A stretch of DNA of 64,000 bases from Chroococcopsis sp964623815 (GCA_964623815.1 CAZUVR010000001.1:123099-187098), one strand, 5' to 3'; shown: positions 1-8,881, counted from the stretch's first letter. The notes: a model not told the origin generated them from the letters alone. Program-made: numbers and translations.

Positions 1-243
1 AATGCCAGGTGCTTCCCACAACCCTCTTAACCCTTTTTCTTGCCATCGTCACAGGGTTGTTCTGACGGTATGCTGGTGGCAATTGAATATCTCCGCAATC
101 GCTACTACATTCCATCCCTGGGCATTTAATCGTAAAATATGGGCACGGTCTCTGGTTCGTTCAGGAACACTTTGGGCTTGTCGGAGTTCACTTAATGTCT
201 CGTCTTCTTCTGGGGTAAGCCTGATCCGTAGAGGGGCTGGCAT
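1..243 (-). pseudogene. IS630-family transposase, N-terminal remnant with internal stop
   Basis: The minus strand encodes an N-terminal helix-turn-helix region typical of IS630-type transposases (arginine-rich stretch around residues 28-38, then a recognition helix ending HQHTVRTT). The frame meets TGA at 49-51 and then continues in the same frame with RWQEKGLRGLWEAPG, the expected next segment of this family, up to the window edge. The gene is therefore interrupted by a nonsense codon, not a frameshift. The DDE catalytic domain would lie outside the window. Some IS630 elements use two reading frames, but the in-frame continuation here argues for decay. A second remnant of the same family lies at about 2850-3065 in the opposite orientation. 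Confidence 0.75.
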
Positions 244-267
244 TAAGGTTTCTTTTGAACGACTTTT

Positions 268-1749
268 CTATCTTATATTTAATTTTGCCTTCCTACTTAG
301 TATTATTTGAATCACTCCCATCATGCCTAAATCTTCGTGATCGGAAATATGGCAATGATAAACGGTTTTACCGATAAAATCCCGAAAAGGCACTCGAATT
401 TTTACACTTTCGCCGCGTTTTACCAATACGGTATCTTTCCAAGCTCGGTAGGGTTCTGGTTGTCCGTTACGAGCGATAATTTGAAAGGAATTGGTGTGGA
501 GATGAAAAGGATGATCCATCCGAGGGGCATTCATATTCACTAATTCCCAATCCTCGACGGTGTTTAGTTGAACTTGACTATCTATGCGCTCGGGGTCAAA
601 AGTTTGACCGTTGAATAAAAATTCCATGCTGCTTCCTGCCATCATTCCCCCTGATAGTTTGATCGTGCGCTCGGTTATAGGTGCCGGTAAAGGCTCAAGA
701 GATATTAATTTTGTAGGTAAAGGTACATCTTTATCCTTGTCCTTATAGGTTAGGGTTGCTAGAGGGCGAGGATAATTCCCACCAGATGAATTATTCCCTC
801 TCATCATGCCCATCATACCCATCATACCCATCGAACCGCGATCGTAAGGTAAATTGAATAAACGGTATTGTCCTTCTTTTCTATCGCCCTTGATCAATAA
901 TTCGGCTCGCTCTCCGGGGGCGAGTAAAAGTTCATTTAATTCCACCGGTTCCGCGATCGCTCCTCCATCGGTAGCGATAAGATAGAAAGGATGGTTTTCT
1001 AGGGAGAGACGATAGAAACGGGACACAGAAGCGTTGAGGAGTCTTAATCTTAATAAGCCGTTCTTAGCAATATAGAAATTAGGTTGACTCTCCCCATTAA
1101 CCGTTAATATATTGCCCTCTCGCCCTCGCATTAATTCCATGTGATTAACACCCCTGGAATCGAGGTTAAAATCTTGCAGGACTAAAAATTCTTCCCGGGC
1201 TCTCTTTATTTCCGGAATTTCGTCTAATTCTCCCCGGACAATCAATAATCCCGCCAAACCACCGAATAATTGTTCTGCCGCATGATGGTGATGGTGCGGA
1301 TGATACCAAAATGTGCCGGATGTGTGGTTTTTAGGAATGTTCACTTCATAAATAAATCGTTCTTGAGGCGGGATATGCAAGAAGGGATTATCCCCATTAG
1401 CGGTAGGGTCAACGTGTAAACCGTGATAATGTAAGTTAGTAGGTCGATCGAGGTTGTTAGTCAACTCTATTTTAAGAGTGTCTCCTGGTCTTACTTCGAG
1501 ACGCGGGGCGGGTATTTGCCCGTTATAAGTCATTCTTTGAGTTTGCTCGTTACCTAAATTGATTAAATTTAAACCTGCTTCTAATCGGGTTTCCAGTAAT
1601 CCATCTTTACTGTAAAGAACTCGGGAAACTGAAGATATATCCCTGCCCGAACTAGCTCTACTTTTACTGATGCACCAATTAGCGCCTAATGTTGCGATCG
1701 TGCCCGCCGTGCCCAAGAAAATAAATTTTCTTCTGTTGACCTTGGCCAT
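268..1749 (-). CDS. Multicopper oxidase, CueO/CopA-like, Tat-exported
   Basis: Predicted periplasmic multicopper oxidase of 493 aa, in which substrate oxidation at a type 1 copper is coupled to oxygen reduction at a trinuclear copper cluster. The N terminus has a twin-arginine signal (NRRKFIFLG followed by a hydrophobic stretch). All four copper-binding blocks are visible: HYHGLH, WYHPHHHHH, HPFHLH and HCHISDHEDLGMM. Three cupredoxin domains fit the length. A methionine-rich segment (GSMGMMGMMGMM, about residues 305-318) resembles the Met-rich inserts of cuprous oxidases such as CueO, so a role in copper tolerance is the best inference; a laccase- or bilirubin-oxidase-like activity is possible. 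It stands alone between a transposase remnant and a divergent broken methyltransferase. Confidence 0.88.
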   Translation of the reverse strand: MAKVNRRKFIFLGTAGTIATLGANWCISKSRASSGRDISSVSRVLYSKDGLLETRLEAGLNLINLGNEQTQRMTYNGQIPAPRLEVRPGDTLKIELTNNLDRPTNLHYHGLHVDPTANGDNPFLHIPPQERFIYEVNIPKNHTSGTFWYHPHHHHHAAEQLFGGLAGLLIVRGELDEIPEIKRAREEFLVLQDFNLDSRGVNHMELMRGREGNILTVNGESQPNFYIAKNGLLRLRLLNASVSRFYRLSLENHPFYLIATDGGAIAEPVELNELLLAPGERAELLIKGDRKEGQYRLFNLPYDRGSMGMMGMMGMMRGNNSSGGNYPRPLATLTYKDKDKDVPLPTKLISLEPLPAPITERTIKLSGGMMAGSSMEFLFNGQTFDPERIDSQVQLNTVEDWELVNMNAPRMDHPFHLHTNSFQIIARNGQPEPYRAWKDTVLVKRGESVKIRVPFRDFIGKTVYHCHISDHEDLGMMGVIQIILSRKAKLNIR

Positions 1750-1815
1750 AATTGATTTTAGCTACCGGGCTAAATTAGAAGATTACGCTGATAAAACTTC
1801 CCCTATTTTTATTAT

Positions 1816-2637
1816 ATGGAAAATTTTAAAGAAAGCCTGAAAACTAATTGGTATGGCAGAGATATAGAGGAACGCCGACACTGGTACTCACCCGCCGCTC
1901 GGGCTTATCAACAGGTTAGACCCCGTTATCCGCAGGCTATTATAGACCAGGTTATGGAAATTACGGGGTTATGCGATCGCTCATCCATAGTAGAAATCGG
2001 CTGTGGCCCGGCTATTGCTACTCCTACCTTCGCCGAATTAGGTTGCCACATGGTATGTATCGAACCTAATCCCGATTTTTATCATCTGGCTCAACAAAGC
2101 TGTCAAGTTTACCCCCGGATAGAGTTAATTAATTGCTCTTTTGAAGAGTGGGAATCAAGGGGCTATAAGTTTGATGCGGTATTAGCGGCGAGTTCTTTTC
2201 ACTGGGTTTCCCCCGATTTAGGCTAATTGCTTTGGAATAAAGAACTACAACCGAAGCCTGAGGTTTATCAACGACTACTAGAGGTTTATCAAAAACACGC
2301 TCCTTCTATTATCCGTCCTTATGAAGAGGTGGCCGATGCGATCGCCATTTTAAATCAATTGGGAGAGATGACGATCGATTCCGGTTATTTTCAGGATATG
2401 AGATCGGGCCATGTAGAGGTAAAAGTCACCTATTCTGTCGATGAGTATCTTCTGCTCTTAAATACCTACTCACCTTATTTAAAGTTAGAAGAATCACAAA
2501 AACAAGCTTTGTTCGCCCAATTGCAGAATATCTTAAAATTGCATGGAAATACTTTAGAACTTTCTTACATTTCTGCTTTTCATATCATCAAACCAATTAA
2601 ATCGGGTATCGGACAAAGTAGACTGATAGGATTATAA
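1816..2637 (+). pseudogene. Class I SAM-dependent methyltransferase, broken by in-frame TAA
   Basis: Two open segments (1816-2226 and 2227-2637) lie in the same frame, separated only by TAA at 2224-2226. The first holds the SAM-binding fold (VEIGCGPAIATPTFAELGC, then CIEPNPDF) and ends in SSFHWVSPDLG. The second resumes at LLWNKELQPKPEVY and runs to a normal-looking C terminus. From memory, family members carry a short stretch (about 15-20 residues) between the HW..P and LLWN blocks. The simplest reading is an in-frame deletion whose junction created the stop. Stop read-through or re-initiation is possible but no start codon or ribosome site lies at the junction. Likely non-functional. Confidence 0.75.
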
Positions 2638-2666
2638 GCCCGACCCGTAGTTAAGTACGGCTATAA

Positions 2667-2698
2667 TAGCTTAATTCGTCTTAAGACGAATTAAGCTA
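2667..2698. repeat. Perfect 32-bp palindrome
   Basis: The 16 bases from 2667 (TAGCTTAATTCGTCTT) are followed directly by their exact reverse complement to 2698, centred between 2682 and 2683. It lies about 30 bases downstream of the broken methyltransferase and upstream of the IS630 remnant. No T-run follows on either strand, so it is not a classic intrinsic terminator. It could be a remnant of mobile-element ends or a cruciform-forming site. Confidence 0.85.
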
Positions 2699-2813
2699 AA
2701 AGGTGAGAGAATTAATTCTAGACGCGGGTTTAAGAGAGGATTTAAACAAAATTAAATTGAGTGGTATTAGTCAACCTTAAAAAATTATTCACATCATTAA
2801 CCACGGCGATTAA

Positions 2814-3065
2814 TTCATCGGGAGCGACAAGAAAAGGTCTAACTTTAAATATGCCCATATCCCCCGCGACGGAGCCACCGCCAAGAGAACCAGAAACCGG
2901 GCGCAGCTCGAAAGAGGATTAGGAGCTTTGTGGAAAGCCCCCGGACGGGGAGCGAAACCCAAGTGGGGGGCAGAGGATTTAAAATATCTGACCGACTACC
3001 TAGAAAACGAAGAGCGTACCTATAATAGCCAGCAATTAGCTAGGAAGCGATACATTGTCGGGTGA
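2814..3065 (+). pseudogene. IS630-family transposase, internal remnant
   Basis: The frame open from 2814 has no plausible start. From about 2868 it reads GALWKAPGRGAKPKW, then DLKYLTDYLENEERTYNSQQ and LARK, a linker segment characteristic of IS630-family transposases just before the DDE domain. The frame stops at 3063-3065 and the catalytic part is absent. It corresponds to the region directly after the break in the remnant at the left edge of the window, but is not an identical copy (GLRGLWEAPG there, GLGALWKAPG here). Confidence 0.7.
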
Positions 3066-3089
3066 AAAAATTTGCTCGCTGGAACATTC

Positions 3090-4343
3090 TCAAATCTCCG
3101 TCCTCAACCCGTCTTGTTTCAGCATCAAACTTGCTACTATGATGCCGATGATAGCGAGTCCCGCCATCGGGTAAAAAGCATAGGTATAGGTGCCGAACCA
3201 ATCCCGAATACTCCCCACCGCCAGAGTTCCGATCAGCGCTCCCACCCCGTAGGCGGTGAAAACGATGCCGTAATTCTGCGCGTAGCTATCTGGGTTAAAA
3301 AAACTCAGCGTCATCGTCGGTGCCATAGCTAACCAACCACCCAAACAGAACCAAAATAAGCCGAAGGCCGCCAAGTATGTGAATACCTGCCCCTCGCTCG
3401 CACTAACCATTAACAAACAGGCGATGAGAATCAGAGTATAAGCGGCGATCGCTACGTAATGGGGTTTGAAGCGATCGCTCAACCAGCCGAATAAGGGGCG
3501 ACTGAAGCCGTTAAAAAAAGCGAATAGGGCCACACAACTCGCCGCTAATCCCGGTTCGATTTTAATTATCTCCTGGGCGACGGGGCTGGAGATACCAATC
3601 GCGCTCAAGCCGATCAAAGTACCTAGAAAGTAGCAAATCCATAGCCCGTAAAATGCCCGGCTCTTGAAAAGATTGACCGGATAGACGGGCGAAAGTTTAA
3701 AGGCGGAATTTTTTAAATTTACCGGCGGTTGCCAATCTTCGGGGGGAAATTTTAAAGTAGCCGCCACCGCGAGGATGATTAGGGTGAAGACTATACCCAA
3801 CAGCCTTAAGGTCGGTCTAACCGAATAGGTGGTGATTAACTGATTCGCCACAGGAGCGGTAATTAAGGGAGAAAGCCCAAAACCTACGATCGTCAATCCC
3901 ACCGCTAAACCCTTTTTATCCGGGAACCAGCGGGCAACCACTGCCATCGGTACACCGTAGGTAATGCCAACGCCCACCCCGGCGATGATGCCGTAAGTGA
4001 TGACGATCGTGCCGATGTTATTGGCAAAGCTAGAGAGAATATACCCCAGTCCTACTACTACACCGCCGAGGGCCGTCATCAATCTCGCTCCCAATTTCGG
4101 TATGTAAAAACCGGCGATTGGCATAAACGCCGCGTAAAAAACCAGGGCAACCGTGAAGGGTAATAAACTTTGGGTTGCATTAATATTCAGTTCACTTTCT
4201 AATGGTTTTCTAAAAATACTCCAAGAGTACACCGTGCCCAAACAGAGTAAAACGGTCATCCCTAAAGGAATCAGTAACCATCTGCCTATATTCGCCGTTA
4301 ATCCCAGTACCGTTAATCGATTTCCATGATGTTGTATTCTCAT
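3090..4343 (-). CDS. MFS transporter, oxalate/formate antiporter (OFA)-like
   Basis: 417-aa integral membrane protein with about 12 predicted transmembrane segments and the major facilitator fold. The first helix region (LCLGTVYSWSIFRKPLE) and the segment GVGVGITYGVPMAVVARWFP followed by KKGLAVGLTIVGFGLSP are typical of the OFA branch, whose characterised member exchanges oxalate and formate; other members move other monocarboxylates. The substrate cannot be read from the sequence. It is transcribed in the same direction as the STAND gene upstream but is separated by 231 bp of A+T-rich DNA, so it probably has its own promoter. Confidence 0.85.
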   Translation of the reverse strand: MRIQHHGNRLTVLGLTANIGRWLLIPLGMTVLLCLGTVYSWSIFRKPLESELNINATQSLLPFTVALVFYAAFMPIAGFYIPKLGARLMTALGGVVVGLGYILSSFANNIGTIVITYGIIAGVGVGITYGVPMAVVARWFPDKKGLAVGLTIVGFGLSPLITAPVANQLITTYSVRPTLRLLGIVFTLIILAVAATLKFPPEDWQPPVNLKNSAFKLSPVYPVNLFKSRAFYGLWICYFLGTLIGLSAIGISSPVAQEIIKIEPGLAASCVALFAFFNGFSRPLFGWLSDRFKPHYVAIAAYTLILIACLLMVSASEGQVFTYLAAFGLFWFCLGGWLAMAPTMTLSFFNPDSYAQNYGIVFTAYGVGALIGTLAVGSIRDWFGTYTYAFYPMAGLAIIGIIVASLMLKQDGLRTEI

Positions 4344-4574
4344 AAATTCTCTCTTTAGGGAGATTTTTTGACTATAAAAATCCTTCCTATTTATATTTTA
4401 TATATATCGGTTTTATAAAAATATTTTTTGCTTTTTTTGTTTATAAAATTGGAATTATATCTAATTTTACTTCAGATAAATCAATAAAAATAATTAATTT
4501 TTAAAACACTTCTACCATTACCTTGTATCTGGTCAGAAGCGGGCGGATGATGATAGAAAAAACACTAACCATCT

Positions 4575-7500
4575 CTAAAGTTCCGCCCCCAAACTTACCA
4601 ACAGCGAAATAGTCTCGGAATTTAACCCCGTAATCTCTCTAATGCTCATCTCTTCATATAATCTATCCGGTATGAGAGTTTTGCATAACTCCCCCGTAGC
4701 CAGATGCCAGAGTTTAATAGTTTCATCGGCGCTGCCACTAATTATATAACGACCATCAGGGCTAAAAGCTACCGAGAGAACCTGATCCCGATGTCCCCTA
4801 AAACTTTGTAAAATCTCGCCTGTAACTATATCCCACAACTGAACCAGATGATCTTGATCCCCAGAGACGAAGCATTTACCGTCCGGACTAACATCGATAC
4901 TGCGAATCCATTTGCTCTGGCTTTCATAGGTTTTTAAGATTCTCGCGCTGCTTAAATCCCATAGTTTAACCCTATTTCCCGAAGCGGAGAGTAAATGTTT
5001 GCCATCGGGCAGAAAAGTAACTCCCCATACCCAAGTATCGAAATCTTCTAAACTCAGTACGCATCTACCTGTATCCACATCCCAGACTTTAACCGTTCCA
5101 TCCTGTCCCGCGCTGGCGAGTAATTTACCATCAGCCCGGAAAGCGATCGCTCTGATCCAATCCTGATGTCCTTGTAATAACCCTAGTGGCTTGCCGTCAG
5201 GAACCGACCAGAGGCGAATAGAATAGTCGCTACTGCTACTGGCGAGAATTTTTCCTTCCCTACCGAATTGAAGACAGAGAACTTGGCTATCGTGTCCCGT
5301 TAAGGTTTTCAGTACCCGCCCGCGATCGGGTTGCCAAAGTATAATCGAATTATCTCCGCCGCCGCTCGCTACGACACTACAATCGTGATCGACTGCGGTG
5401 GCAAGTATCCAATTACGATGACCGCGCATCGTCCGCAGACACTGACCGGTCAAGCTATCCCAAACTCTAACGTTTTGATCGCCCCCACCGCTGACGATCG
5501 TTCTGCTATCACCGCTGAATCGAGCTGACCAGATCCAGTTACTGTATCCCGACCAACTCCTTAATAGCTGCCCTGTCTCCACCTCCCATAGTTTTAGGCA
5601 ATAATCGCTACCGCCCGAAAGAAGAGTACGACCATCCGGGCTAAAATCTACACCGCGCACCCAATTATTATGACCAGATAAGATTCTCAATAGCTGTCCC
5701 GTCTCCCTATCCCAGAGGCAGATAATTCGATCGGTGCCGCTACTGGCTAAACGAGAACCGTCCGGACTCCATCGCAAAGAATATATATGACCGGTATGAC
5801 CTGTGAGAGTTTGTAATAGCGCTCCGTCCAGCGTCCACAGTTTGATCGTACCATCGGCAGACCCGCTAGCCAGAAGTTTTCCCGAGGGATGAACCTGAAC
5901 AGCATAGATTTGATCCTCGTGGCCGGTGAAAGTTCTCACTAAATCTCCCGTTTTCACATCCCAGAGTTTGATAGATCGATCGCTACCCCCACTGATAAGA
6001 TAGTCCCCGTCTGGGGTAAAACAAAGGGACTGCACCTGATCCGTATGACCGCAGAATACTTGTAAGCATTTTCCCGTGTATCTATCCCAAAGGCGTAGGC
6101 TACGATCGCCGCCCCCGGAAGCGAGTAGACGATCGAGGGGATGAAAGGCGACGCAATGAACCTGATCGCTGTGTCCTCGCAGGGAACCAACTAACTCACC
6201 CCGGCTAAAGTCCCACAATTGTAAGGAGTGATCCCCACTACCGACGGCTATCAGCTTACCATCTCCACTGAAGGCGACAGAGCGAATCCAGCTATCACAA
6301 GTTTTAACCGCCCAAAGGTTTTCCCCATCCCTAACCCGCCACAGACGCAGATAACCGCTCAATTCACCGCTAGCAAAATACTCGCCGTCGCCCCGAAAAT
6401 CGACGCTGAAAACCGCCCCGAAAGTATGGCTTAACTTGCTGTTTTTCCAGTCGGTACGGTTAAAATTCGTGCGTACTAGGGGAATATTCGGTAAATAAGC
6501 CTGCCAGATAGCCAGACCTGAAAAGTCCCACCCAGTTAGATCGATTTCCAGATGACAGAGTAAATTGAGGATATTCCCGGCGGCGTAACCGCATTGTAAT
6601 CCTCCTTCGAGTCGTAAAACCGATAAGCACGAGCGCAGATGCTCGGCGATCGCACTCGGGGAACCGAAGCAGGCTACTAATTCTTCAACTATAGCTGCCA
6701 CTATCAAGCGAGTTTGGCTTTCGCGGATATAGTCCGGGGCGGTGGTTTTCAGGATGGCGTAGCGATGGAGTAGAGACGGAGGTGTTGATAGCATATTCAG
6801 GAGTTCTCGGCTGATACCTTCGGTTAAACGTTCCGTCACGTATTCCATAACTAAGGGTTGTTGAGTATAGAGAGCGCCGTTCTTCTCGATCGAACTGCGC
6901 CAGTGCAGATTTTCTATCGCCACGAGAATTTTAGCTCGGGGCAGAGCTAGATCCTTGTTCAGTTCCTGTAAAGAGACGGGTTCGCGGTTGATAGCCAACC
7001 AGAACATCAGCGCCTGTTCCTCGGGTGAGAGACGATCGAACTGTTGCTCTAAGAGGCGGCGAATACCGGGAAATACGATCGTCTGCTCTCGCAAAAACCC
7101 GGCAATATCCCCGTCGAATAACTCCCCTATTGTCGCCGCCATAACTTTAATCGCCAGAGGATTATTACTGTAGCGATGGCAAAGTTGCTGTTTCTCCGCA
7201 AAGGTTCCCTTTAACCCCCTGGTTTCCATCAAATATATACTAGCTTCAGGGGAACCTTTAACAGAGAGGCAACTGACTGGCAGATTATCCCCGGCTAAAG
7301 TGTTTAATTCGATCGTTTTTTCCCTACTAGTGATGATTAAAGTGCTTTGATGGGGAGTTTCACCGATTAAATTCAGTAACTCCCCGAAGTTTTCATAACC
7401 GCTACGGTAGTCCCCGGATAATCCGTTTAAAATGGTTTCTAAATTATCCAAAACGAGCAAACAACGATATTTATGCAAATAATATATTAATCTGCTGAAA

Positions 7501-8108
7501 TCGGGCTTAATTTCAGTGTTTTGAGATAAAAGGCCTATCCATTGCTCGACGATCATTTCCCGAGTCGGGGCGTTACGCAACGATCGCCAGATAACGTAAT
7601 CGAAAGCCTTCCCGGAGGAAGATTCTAAAACCCGATGCAGTAGTTTGGTCACGAGGGATGTTTTACCGATGCCGCCCATGCCCAGTATACCGATTAAGCG
7701 TTTTTGCTCCCCTGTTTCGGGAGCAATCCATTCTTCGAGCCTGACTAATTCTTCTTCGCGCCCGTAAAACATCGCTATGTCCGGTGCTTCTCCCCAATCG
7801 ACAACACTCCCCTTACCAACTTCTGCCTCTGGCTCATCGCTGCGATAACGGTAATCCTGACGCTCTAATAACAAACCGAAGGCGGCGAAAAAAGTCTCTA
7901 AAGTCGGTTTATCTACTGGGGAACCGCTGTCTAGGACTTTAGAGATCGTTTTTACCGACAACCCAGTGCGATCGCTCAATTCTTCTAATGTATAGCGATC
8001 GCCGTTATTATCTTTAATTTCTGCGCCGATTCTAGCGCTTTGTAATTTTTGCTCTCCGGTGGCGGTTAGGATCACACCTCTTTGGCGGCTTTTAGGTTTG
8101 TTATCCAT
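4575..8108 (-). CDS. HTH-NB-ARC-WD40 STAND protein, 14 WD repeats
   Basis: 1177-aa signal-transduction ATPase. Residues about 35-85 form a helix-turn-helix-like region (YTLEELSDRTGLSVKTISKV) often found at the N terminus of cyanobacterial STAND proteins. An NB-ARC core follows: FYGREEE, Walker A GMGGIGKTS near residue 145, Walker B LLVLDN near 218. A short pentapeptide-like linker (about 525-555) leads into 14 WD40 repeats, each ending in a form of LWD (LRLWRV first, IKLWHL last), enough for two seven-bladed propellers. The C-terminal tail ITGLNSETISLLVSLGAEL is a conserved ending of such proteins. Ligand sensing by the propellers is likely; the output is unknown. No toxin, nuclease or protease effector domain is visible. 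It could act in regulation or in defence-like signalling. Confidence 0.9.
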   Translation of the reverse strand: MDNKPKSRQRGVILTATGEQKLQSARIGAEIKDNNGDRYTLEELSDRTGLSVKTISKVLDSGSPVDKPTLETFFAAFGLLLERQDYRYRSDEPEAEVGKGSVVDWGEAPDIAMFYGREEELVRLEEWIAPETGEQKRLIGILGMGGIGKTSLVTKLLHRVLESSSGKAFDYVIWRSLRNAPTREMIVEQWIGLLSQNTEIKPDFSRLIYYLHKYRCLLVLDNLETILNGLSGDYRSGYENFGELLNLIGETPHQSTLIITSREKTIELNTLAGDNLPVSCLSVKGSPEASIYLMETRGLKGTFAEKQQLCHRYSNNPLAIKVMAATIGELFDGDIAGFLREQTIVFPGIRRLLEQQFDRLSPEEQALMFWLAINREPVSLQELNKDLALPRAKILVAIENLHWRSSIEKNGALYTQQPLVMEYVTERLTEGISRELLNMLSTPPSLLHRYAILKTTAPDYIRESQTRLIVAAIVEELVACFGSPSAIAEHLRSCLSVLRLEGGLQCGYAAGNILNLLCHLEIDLTGWDFSGLAIWQAYLPNIPLVRTNFNRTDWKNSKLSHTFGAVFSVDFRGDGEYFASGELSGYLRLWRVRDGENLWAVKTCDSWIRSVAFSGDGKLIAVGSGDHSLQLWDFSRGELVGSLRGHSDQVHCVAFHPLDRLLASGGGDRSLRLWDRYTGKCLQVFCGHTDQVQSLCFTPDGDYLISGGSDRSIKLWDVKTGDLVRTFTGHEDQIYAVQVHPSGKLLASGSADGTIKLWTLDGALLQTLTGHTGHIYSLRWSPDGSRLASSGTDRIICLWDRETGQLLRILSGHNNWVRGVDFSPDGRTLLSGGSDYCLKLWEVETGQLLRSWSGYSNWIWSARFSGDSRTIVSGGGDQNVRVWDSLTGQCLRTMRGHRNWILATAVDHDCSVVASGGGDNSIILWQPDRGRVLKTLTGHDSQVLCLQFGREGKILASSSSDYSIRLWSVPDGKPLGLLQGHQDWIRAIAFRADGKLLASAGQDGTVKVWDVDTGRCVLSLEDFDTWVWGVTFLPDGKHLLSASGNRVKLWDLSSARILKTYESQSKWIRSIDVSPDGKCFVSGDQDHLVQLWDIVTGEILQSFRGHRDQVLSVAFSPDGRYIISGSADETIKLWHLATGELCKTLIPDRLYEEMSIREITGLNSETISLLVSLGAEL

Positions 8109-8115
8109 GAATATT

Positions 8116-8163
8116 AGTTAAGTCGCGCTAACTTTTCCCTTAAGTTACCGGTTAAGTTAACTT
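8116..8163. promoter_or_regulatory. Repeated TTAAGTTA boxes upstream of the STAND gene
   Basis: Just upstream of the STAND start codon, TTAAGTTA occurs at 8140-8147 and again at 8152-8159. A related GTTAAGT lies near 8117, and the 10-bp palindrome AAGTTAACTT occupies 8154-8163. Closely spaced repeated boxes between two divergent genes (STAND and the VOC-family gene) look like a protein-binding site. The STAND protein's own helix-turn-helix region is one candidate binder. No experimental basis; A+T-rich chance repetition is possible. Confidence 0.4.
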
Positions 8164-8249
8164 ATTTTCCCTTGAGTATCTCCGAAGATAATTCGATACT
8201 TTTAAGTATGCAATCTTCTCTCAAGATAAGAATTTTGGAGGTTATAACC

Positions 8250-8881
8250 ATGTTACATCATCTGTCGATCGCCGTTGCCGAACCTATTCGCGTTGCTAAG
8301 GTTTTCGCTCGCTTGATGGGGGGGCGTTTCTTCGATTTTCCNNNNNNNNNNNNNNNNNNNNNNNNNNNNNNNNNNNNNNNNNNNNNNNNNNNNNNNNNNN
8401 NNNNNNNNNNNNNNNNNNNNNNNNNNNNNNNNNNNNNNNNNTTCGCGTTGCTAAGGTTTTCGCTCGCTTGATGGGGGGGCGTTTCTTCGATTTTCCAATT
8501 CATCCAGGTGCTTATATAGTTATCGCTGGGGATGAATCGGGGACGGCGATCGAAATTCTCCCCCAAAATACAGTCATGATTCCGGGTGAATCGGAAGTGG
8601 AAACCAGGGAAATAGAATCGGCGCGACATCAATACTATCCTTTTCATGCGGCTCTTTCCGTTCCTGTCAGTCTGGAAACGATCGAAGAAATCGGTATGCG
8701 GGAAGGATGGCTAGTAAGATTTTGCGATCGCGGACCCTTTGAAGTGATGGAATTATGGATAGAAAACAATCTATTAGTAGAGCTGATTACCCCAGAAATG
8801 ATGGGTAAATATCAAAACTTCATGCAGTTTGATACTTACGCTTCTTTTTTAAATTCAACACCCGTTTCTATCTCTAATTAA
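8250..8881 (+). CDS. VOC (glyoxalase-fold) family protein, interrupted by assembly gap
   Basis: The start ATG at 8250 follows a good ribosome site (GGAGG at 8237-8241). The N-terminal part reads MLHHLSIAVAEPIRVAKVF, the part after the gap ends near FLNSTPVSISN. If the 100 Ns and one copy of the 55-bp sequence that flanks them are removed, the two parts join in one frame as a 158-aa protein with no stop. The sequence (HHLSIAV at the start, GWLVRFCDRGPFEVMELWIE later) fits the vicinal-oxygen-chelate fold of glyoxalases and dioxygenases; the reaction is unknown. As printed, the frame is disrupted only by the gap. Not a real pseudogene if the gap is an artefact. Confidence 0.65.
8342..8441. other. 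Assembly gap of 100 N with identical 55-bp flanks
   Basis: Exactly 100 Ns. The 55 bases before the gap (8287-8341) are identical to the 55 bases after it (8442-8496). A fixed 100-N spacer with matching ends is what scaffolding leaves when two contigs overlap but are not merged. The true sequence most likely has one copy and no gap. Confidence 0.9.

Noticed and set aside
4575..8108. Tandem DNA repeat or CRISPR-like array in the WD40 region
   Set aside because: The periodicity is about 126 bp at protein level with divergent codons and no constant spacer pattern; it reflects WD repeats.
8172..8647. Open frames running through the N gap on both strands
   Set aside because: They exist only because Ns are read as unknown residues; the real gene is the plus-strand VOC-family frame starting at 8250.
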